Assembly: GCA_943735955.1 (NCBI GenBank)
Contig: OX030962.1
Span: 4,570,620 to 4,634,619 of the forward strand
Length of the DNA stretch: 64,000 nucleotides
Source: Piscicola geometra
Lineage: Eukaryota; Annelida; Clitellata; Hirudinida; Piscicolidae
Reading direction: 5' to 3'
The notes under the pieces were generated by a model that saw nothing but the letters and a program-made list of their open reading frames with translations, was not told the DNA's origin and made no database searches. Shown one piece after another: positions 57,406 through 64,000 of the stretch. The first letter of the stretch is position 1; each line of letters starts with the position of its first letter. Position numbers and translations under genes: made by a program.

Positions 57406-58205
57406 TCACTTTTGTATTATTAATTCACCAACTAACGACTCTCCGTTCAATATTCTTCTTATAAACAACTTTTCCGTTCTGCTTTGACCTTCAAATAATG
57501 GATCATCAGTTGATCCATCATTATTCACGAGCGTTGAAACCATCTTCTCTTTCATCTTTCTATCTTCATCTTTTGTTCTCTTCATGCCTATCCAAAATGT
57601 CCATGTCAACCGTTGCTTCTTTTATCCTTCTGACCTTTCTCATCTTGGCGGCTATCTTCATCGCATAACTAATGAGCGACTCTTGTTCTTCTTGGCTTTC
57701 CTGGTCCAACCACTCCAACATACCATTTAGTTTAGCCCTTACCTTACCCTCTATAAAACCCATTGTTAGAACTTATAAAATAATCTACCATACCCTGCAT
57801 GAATGGTTTAGATAGGATAATGAATAGGACACTAAAATGTTAATTATCAATTCATAAAAAAAAAGTAAATTAAGTTATAACAGAGAATAATACAGCAAGT
57901 GAACGAAGTTTATACCTGCGTGAATATTATGTACTGGAGCTGGGCGAGTGTCCATCAGCATCTCAGAAGAGGGACAGGACAGATCTCCTTCAAGGTACCT
58001 ACCCATCTGCCGTTCCATCACTTGTTCTGTAGCCTCCTTGGTGGAGCTTACTATCCCTGGCAATAAATTTTTTTTGACTGTTGTAGGTAACCAAATCCTT
58101 GTATACTTCATCTTCTTTCATCGGCTGTCCAAATATGTTTTCCTTCATCTTCAATATTTCTTCTGGATTCTTTTTCAGCTCTGAAATATTTTTTACAACA
58201 ATCAT
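57406..58205 (-). pseudogene. Decayed frames of unknown, probably transposon, origin
   Basis: Overlapping minus-strand pieces in different frames: SELKKNPEEILKMKENIFGQ (58140), KLNGMLEWLDQESQEEQESL (57715), KIAAKMRKVRRIKEATVDMD and DDPLFEGQSRTEKLFIRRIL (57480). They read in one direction like a single Lys/Glu-rich protein with frameshifts. I do not recognise the family. It may belong with the ZMYM1-like transposase just upstream. Confidence 0.35.
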
Positions 58206-58553
58206 GAGTGATGGTCCCTGTATTGATTTTAAGGATTGAAATAAATATATATAAAATATTATGTATGGTTGTGATATGAAAAAAAATAATTATATTTTTA
58301 CCATCTCAAGATTGGAGAGGTTGTGACAATTTCTATAGACTTTGATCATCCAAGGCCCAGTGAGAACTTTCCCAACCAAACCAAGGGCCTGTAATTGAAC
58401 CATGTTCGTTGAGTCCTTTCCACAGTGCCTTGGTCACTTGTGTATATAATACATTATGAAAATATAGTTGAACAGAAAGAGAGATGTTAAATAAAAATGT
58501 ATCAGCCACCAAAGTTAAAATGATATACATACAGAAAAAAACCCTAAATAAAA

Positions 58554-59412
58554 CTAAAAACAGTACACACCTTTTACAATGCTGGCAGGAACACGTCGTC
58601 GACGATGCAAGTTTATGTCTTCCAGATCCATTCTCTTTGTTTCATTCACAGCGGCATCGAACATTATTTCGAACAGATTCCTTAACACTGTGAGTTCGCT
58701 CAACACGTGACGTTTACGGCGCATCACTTCTGAGATCGTCATTGTAGGACTCTGAATGCCGTAGCAAACGAGTCAGTTAATGCAAACAGACGATGAACAA
58801 CTGAAGATTTAAAGTATGTTTCCTCTGAATGCAAGGAATTCAACAAACCACGTGCTGTAATGGCTGCATCAGAAAGAGTTTTTCGATCAGCTACTATACG
58901 CTCAAACGTTTCCATAAGGTGCTCATAGTTGCAAATTACGCTGTTTATTGCTGACGCTCGTACGGTCCACCTAGTAGGGCACAGTGGTCGAAGGTTAGTC
59001 ACTGGAGCCGAGACGTGTTGCTTCTCGTTCTCATTGTACACAATCTAACGTTGGTCGTCAAGACGCCAGCTGACCGTGTTAAATAGCGAATCTACAGCCT
59101 CGTAATAATGAAAACGCTGGAATGCTTATATTTCTGTTCACCGTCACCTGTGTATAAAATACATTATAAAGATATAGTAAGAAAAAAAGAGTGATGGGAA
59201 AAGTAAAAAAATATATGGTTTAGTTAAAATTTAGTTTAAAAAAAATGAGTTCCTAATAAAATAGTTTAATAAATTTTATAATTTAGAGCCCCGAATATTG
59301 TTGTACTTTAAACAGTTTCCCAAATGATTATCACAGTTGATTTCTGGGTGGGCCAAATACATTGTGGCCCATTAGCTCTAAATATTGGGTGGGCGGTGGC
59401 CCACCCTGCTGA
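58554..59412 (-). pseudogene. hAT transposase remnant (ZMYM1-like), 5' part of an element
   Basis: Minus-strand LRPLCPTRWTVRASAINSVI, then MTISEVMRRKRHVLSEL in another frame, then INLHRRRRVPASIVKG. These match the order in ZMYM1-like hAT transposases (PLCPTRW block, coiled segment, R-R-x-P-A motif). A terminal sequence CAGGGTGGGCCACCGCCCAC (complement near 59382-59410) is the likely 5' end. No matching 3' end is seen. Confidence 0.7.
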
Positions 59413-59644
59413 GTGAGATGGGTATATGAGAGTGAGATGTGTAGGGAAGGTTGCACAAGTCGGGACGATTTTTAAACGTAGCCTCATAGCTCAATTAGAT
59501 TGCATTAGATTTTATGATAAATAGTATGAATTATCATAGACTATGAAATTCTATAAAGCCGATGTAAAAGCTAATGAATACTAATGGTTTTTTAATCATT
59601 AAAAAGTAAATAATTCTTTATATTAATTTTCAATTGTTTATATA

Positions 59645-59828
59645 AAGTATATACTCTCTATAGTCTAAATGAAAAATATACTCTATATAGTCTATGTAAA
59701 ATATATACTCAATATATTCTATGTAAAATATATACTCTATATAGTCTATGCAAAATATATACTCTATATAGTCCATATGAAATATATACTCTATATAGTC
59801 TATGTAAAATATATATTCTATATAGCCT
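59645..59828. repeat. 27-bp tandem repeat
   Basis: About seven copies of TATACTCTATATAGTCTATG plus TAAAATA. 59830-60240 beyond it contains nothing recognised. Confidence 0.88.
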
Positions 59829-60242
59829 TATCAACTTCTACAGTCTCATTCTAAAATTCATCTTTTTGACAATTATATTTGGTCCATGTTAGGAAACTAT
59901 GACCATGCACATAATCATGGTCATAACAGGCCAATCACTCAATTTTTAATTTTACAACTTGCACACAATAAAACTGTATTCCACCATCTAATTACTAATA
60001 AAAAACTGATATTATTTACCTTCGAAAGTTGAGAAAAAAAGCAGAATGTTATCTCCCAATATTTTAACAACTCTTTTAGAAATCAGTTTTTCAAGTATTC
60101 TAACTTTCCGAAACAAAACCAACATTGAAATGTGCATCTAAGATGGATGCATAGATATGAAAAAAATAATAAAATAGTTTTCAAAGCGCATAACTGTAAA
60201 TATGTTCTATCTTTGGAACCAGTTCATCTTGAGCAACCTCCA

Positions 60243-60392
60243 ACTATATGAGAGTGAGATGGGTATATGAGAGTGAGATGTGTATATGAGAGTGAGATGG
60301 GTATATGAGAGTGAGATGGGTATATGAGAGTGAGATGGGTATATGAGAGTGAGATGGGTATATGATAGTGAGATGGGTATATGAAGGTGCTG
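60243..60392. repeat. 19-bp tandem repeat
   Basis: Eight copies of GTATATGAGAGTGAGATGG. The same motif occurs singly at 56300 and 59418-59440. Confidence 0.9.
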
Positions 60393-60402
60393 TGGGTATA
60401 TG

Positions 60403-60605
60403 GGTGAACGAGTGGCCGAGTCGGTGACGACTCTCGGTTTGACTAATAATGAAAGGTCTTAGGTTCAAGTGCAACCAATGCCCTAGTAGCCTAAAGGCGC
60501 AAATGAAAATATGCAGCTTAAGTGGCCTGGAAGCCCGTTTGGGTTAAACGTCACTATAATAACGCTCGTCATTATAATAATAATAATAATTATTATTATT
60601 ATATG
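60403..60605 (+). mobile_element. tRNA-derived SINE (type II), full-length
   Basis: Box A GTGGCCGAGTCGGTGACG (60410-60427) and box B AGGTTCAAGTGCAACC (60461-60476). Then the body GCGCAAATGAAAATATGCAG, CCTGGAAGCCCGTTTGGGTT, CACTATAATAACGCTCGTC and an (AAT)n tail. The acceptor stem does not close, so it is not a tRNA gene. Confidence 0.8.
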
Positions 60606-60617
60606 GGAGTGAGCTGG

Positions 60618-61773
60618 GTGTCTTTAAAATTTAAAGATTTTAAATACTTTCAAATTTAAAGATTTTAAATACTTTCAAATTTAAAGATTTTAAATACTTT
60701 CAAATTTAAAGATTTTAAATACTTTCAAATTTAAAGATTTTAAATACTTTCAAATTTAAAGATTTTATATACTTTCAAATTTAAAGATTTTAAATACTTT
60801 CAAATTTAAAGATTTTAAATACTTTCAAATTTAAAGATTTTAAATACTTTCAAATTTAAAGATTTTAAATACTTTCAAATTTAAAGATTTTAAATACTTT
60901 CAAATTTAAAGATTTTAAATACTTTCAAATTTAAAGATTTTAAATACTTTCAAATTTAAAGATTTTAAATACTTTCAAATTTAAAGATTTTAAATACTTT
61001 CAAATTTAAAGATTTTAAATACTTTCAAATTTAAAGATTTTAAATACTTTCAAATTTAAAGATTTTAAATACTTTCAAATTTAAAGATTGTAAATACTTT
61101 CAAATTTAAAGATTTTAAATACTTTCCAATTTAAAGATTTTAAATACTTTCCAATTTAAAGATTTTAAATACTTTCCAATTTAAAGATTTTAAATACTTT
61201 CAAATTTAAAGATTTTAAATACTTTAAAATTTAAAGATTTTAAATACTTTCAAATTTAAAGATTTTAAATACTTTCAAATTTAAAGATTTTAGATACTTT
61301 CAAATTTAAAGATTTTAAATACTTTCAAATTTAAAGATTTTAAATACTTTCAAATTTAAAGATTTTAAATACTTTCAAATTTAAAGATTTTAAATACTTT
61401 CAAATTTAAAGATTTTAAATACTTTCAAATTTAAAGATTTTAATTGCTTTCAAATTTAAAGATTTTAAATACTTTTAAATTTAAAGATTTTAAATACTTT
61501 CAAATTTAAAGATTTTAAAGACTTTCAAATTTAAAGATTTTAAATACTTTCAAATTTAAAGATTTTAAATACTTTCAAATTTAAAGATTTTAAATACTTT
61601 CAAATTAAAGATTTTAAATACTTTCGAATTTAAAGATTGTAAATACTTTCAAATTTAAAGATTTTAAATACTTTCCAATTTAAAGATTTTAAATACTTTC
61701 CAATTTAAAGATTTTAAATACTTTCAAATTTAAAGATTTTAAATACTTTCAAATTTAAAGATTTTAAATACTT
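60618..61773. repeat. 25-bp AT satellite (AAATTTAAAGATTTTAAATAC unit)
   Basis: About 46 tandem copies of TTTCAAATTTAAAGATTTTA plus AATAC with few point changes. It ends abruptly at the LINE piece at 61774. Confidence 0.96.
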
Positions 61774-61844
61774 TCAAGGAGCAGTACTGTCGCCCATACT
61801 CTTCGTCATCTACATAAACGACCTCCTCAGCAAGTTTATGGAAG
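61774..61844 (+). mobile_element. Inverted RT fragment of LINE family A
   Basis: The + strand encodes [20 protein letters not shown], the RT block that should directly follow the adjoining minus-strand piece. It lies in the opposite orientation at the broken 3' end. Confidence 0.9.
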
Positions 61845-63900
61845 CCCTGAATACTCTTGGCTTGCTGAGGTCTCCGTTGTACTTTGCCCTGGCTCGACGG
61901 TTGACAACCCACCCTTTGATGTAGGCAATGAAGCGAGGAGGGATGCCGATGTCAACCATTTTGTTGAGCAGTCGTTCTCTCCACACTGTGTCGAAGGCTC
62001 GGCTGTAGTCGTACTGGGTGAGAATGGTGCGTTGCGACGGTTTTGTCTGGAACCCATCACTGACTGTTTGCGTGAGACGTAGGTAGTGTTCTGTTGTGTC
62101 TCTGTCTGACCTGAACCCCGACTGGTTGTCACTCAGTATCTGCTTCTTCTCCAACCACCACATCAGCCTTGCTTTAATCATCTTTTCCAGGAGCTTCCCC
62201 ACCACTGAGGTAAGGATGATCGGGCGGTAGCTTGACACATCAGCAGGGTTTTTGCCACGTTTCAGGATCGGGATGATGATGGCATCCCGCCATTGCTGAG
62301 GGCACTCACTGCGATTCCAGCAGATGTTGAATAGTGTCAGCAGGTGTTGTTGTGCACTGCTGGGTAGGTGTTTCAACGTGTCGCTGCTGATGTTGTCAGG
62401 TCCAGGGGCTTTGCCTGCGGGAATGGAGCGATTCCTTGCTGGAGCTCTGACATCGTGAATGCCTTCTCGATCTCTTGCTCGGGGATCAAGCGGGTGTGAC
62501 TGAGATTCCGATTGATGGAGACCTTAGTTTTCCGATGCTCCTTATCACTCTTGACTTGGCTGATGCTTGCGTATTCCTGAATGAATGCGTTCGCACGCGC
62601 TTTGCTTGTGATGCAAATGCGGCCTTTGTAAGTGTCTACGGATGTGCTAGGGTCTCCTCTCAAGTTCTTGATCAGCCGCCACGCCTGCTCTGGGTCTCTA
62701 GATTTTTCAATCTTGGCAAGCTTAGATCTCCAGATGCGCCCTTTTGCTTCAAGTATGAGCACCTTGAGCCGATGTGTCTGTCAGGATCATGTGACCTTGC
62801 CCAGTTTCTGACCCTGATGGCTTCTTCTATTTGGGCCGTCATCCAGGGGATGAAGCTTTGCCTTCTTTTCTTCTTAGGAATGAAGGTTTCAGCCGATTCC
62901 AGGACGATGCTGCACCATTCGTTGTAGAAGAGCTTCATCGGTTGGTTCGTGCCCACTCCTGGCATTGCATCATCAACTGAGTGGGAGAAGCCATTCCAAT
63001 TAGCCTTGGAGTAGTTAAACTTCTACTCGCTGACGGGTTTTCCGGCTGGACATCTGTCGAACCAACGGATGATGATCGGGATGAGATCTGACGAGATGGC
63101 ATTGTCGGTGCTCCATTTGATCTGGTGGGCTTTGCTGCTGTGGCAGATGGTGACGTCGGGTGTTGAGGGTTTGGTGCTGCTCCTCGAGAACCTCGTCGGT
63201 GCACCGTCGTTGACCACGAGAAGCTTGTTGTACTCAACCCATTCCTGGAGCAGTGTGCCTCTGACATCCACTGGCGATACGGGGTCCCACAGTGGGTTGT
63301 GAGCGTTGAAGTCGCCTGCGATGATGCCTTCTTGAGGTACTGGCATAAGATGAAACGCCGGCTTCTGATCGCGATGGTCATCTGCTGTTTTTCTGGTTGG
63401 TGGGCAGTAGATGTTTGTGAAGCAGATCTCTTTGTCTCCGTTGAGGACAACTACGCTGAGGAGTTCGATTGTGGATGCCGACAGTTCGGCTGTGCGGTGA
63501 TACGGGATTCCTTTTCTTATTAGGGTAATCAGCGCTCCACCACGTGTCTCGTAGCCTTGTCTCGCATGCTGTCGATCAAGCCTCTCGATGTTGTATTCGT
63601 AAAAGATCGGCGTTCGGTTTTTTGACAGGAGTTTGGTCTCTTGAAGCAGAACGATGTCGGGGGCTTTACGATGCAGCCATTCTTCGAGCTCGTCTTTTTT
63701 GCTCCATATGCCGTCGCAGTTCCACTGGATCACCAACACTGTGTCTTTTGTTGTTTTGATCACAGGTTGCTTGATTGAGCCTTCGTGCTTCTGCAGCTGG
63801 ATTGGAGTAGTCGCTTGATTTGCTCGATCGTCGCATCTCTGGCAGCTCCATGTCCCATTGTTTTTTGGTTAGCAGCTGCCATCTTGGCAGCCGCTTTAAC
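61844..63900 (-). mobile_element. LINE family A, 5' part (endonuclease and RT start)
   Basis: Minus strand from the 5' end: hairpin 63869-63895, then a Cys-containing leader (TWSCQRCDDRANQATTPIQL). The endonuclease follows ([57 protein letters not shown]), then a linker and RT up to PRVFRA, where it breaks. A TAG at about 63023 (after PVSE), a deletion near 62770 and a frame break near 62400 inactivate it. It supplies the 5' region missing from the 38.8-42.4 kb copy. Confidence 0.92.
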
Positions 63901-64000
63901 CGTAATGATTTTGTTAAATAGTTTGTCTTCTTATCTAATAATTTAGTTTTTTTAATTTCAAATAATTATAGTAATTATAATTTATATCTTTTCTTGTTTT
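63901..64000. other. AT-rich right edge
   Basis: No feature recognised. Confidence 0.5.

Noticed and set aside
60405..60480. Candidate functional tRNA gene
   Set aside because: Boxes A and B are present but the acceptor stem does not pair and a SINE body follows; read as a tRNA-derived SINE.

Overview
This is nuclear DNA from an intron-rich metazoan, probably an aquatic invertebrate; I cannot place it more finely. The reasons are two conserved multi-exon animal genes with GT..AG introns, LINE retrotransposons (one type with RNase H, one CR1/L2-like), hAT-type DNA transposons, tRNA-derived SINEs, and extreme simple-repeat and minisatellite content. There are no bacterial-type operons, CRISPR arrays or rRNA genes.

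Layout. 1-13.7 kb: the tail of an unknown gene (432-788, +), then almost pure minisatellite, including one array of about 7.3 kb (3160-10430). 13.7-16.1 kb: two 5'-truncated LINE pieces embedded in (GTT)n. 18.43-22.86 kb: a complete 12-exon gene for the beta subunit of mitochondrial NAD-dependent isocitrate dehydrogenase (IDH3B type, 359 codons, +). 23.41-44.48 kb: a complete 30-exon gene for the ubiquitin conjugation factor E4 B (UBE4B/Ufd2 type, 1074 codons, +). Its introns hold minisatellites, a hAT element with a perfect 8-bp target duplication, a MITE with a 9-bp duplication and a 3.6-kb LINE. 45.2-45.6 kb: a small two-exon secreted-protein gene (-) with a TATA box. 45.8-48.6 kb: a CR1/L2-like LINE with an open 854-codon reverse-transcriptase frame and a 23-bp target duplication. 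49.2-51.2 kb: a decayed alpha-carbonic anhydrase (-). 51.6-64 kb: a graveyard of SINEs, hAT elements, foldback elements, a 25-bp satellite and a rearranged LINE copy.

The exon models of IDH3B and UBE4B were joined by hand. Both close in frame over 12 and 30 exons (1080 and 3225 nt, both multiples of three), which is strong internal support and also argues against widespread sequencing indels.

The most interesting pattern is in the introns. Many begin with a G/T-rich repeat at the donor and end with the complementary C/A-rich repeat at the acceptor, often with no polypyrimidine tract. In one case (intron 17 of UBE4B) the 3' splice site plus the first exon codons has itself been amplified into a minisatellite of about 1.3 kb. 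The genes act in unrelated pathways (TCA cycle; ubiquitin chain elongation), so their tandem order is probably chance.
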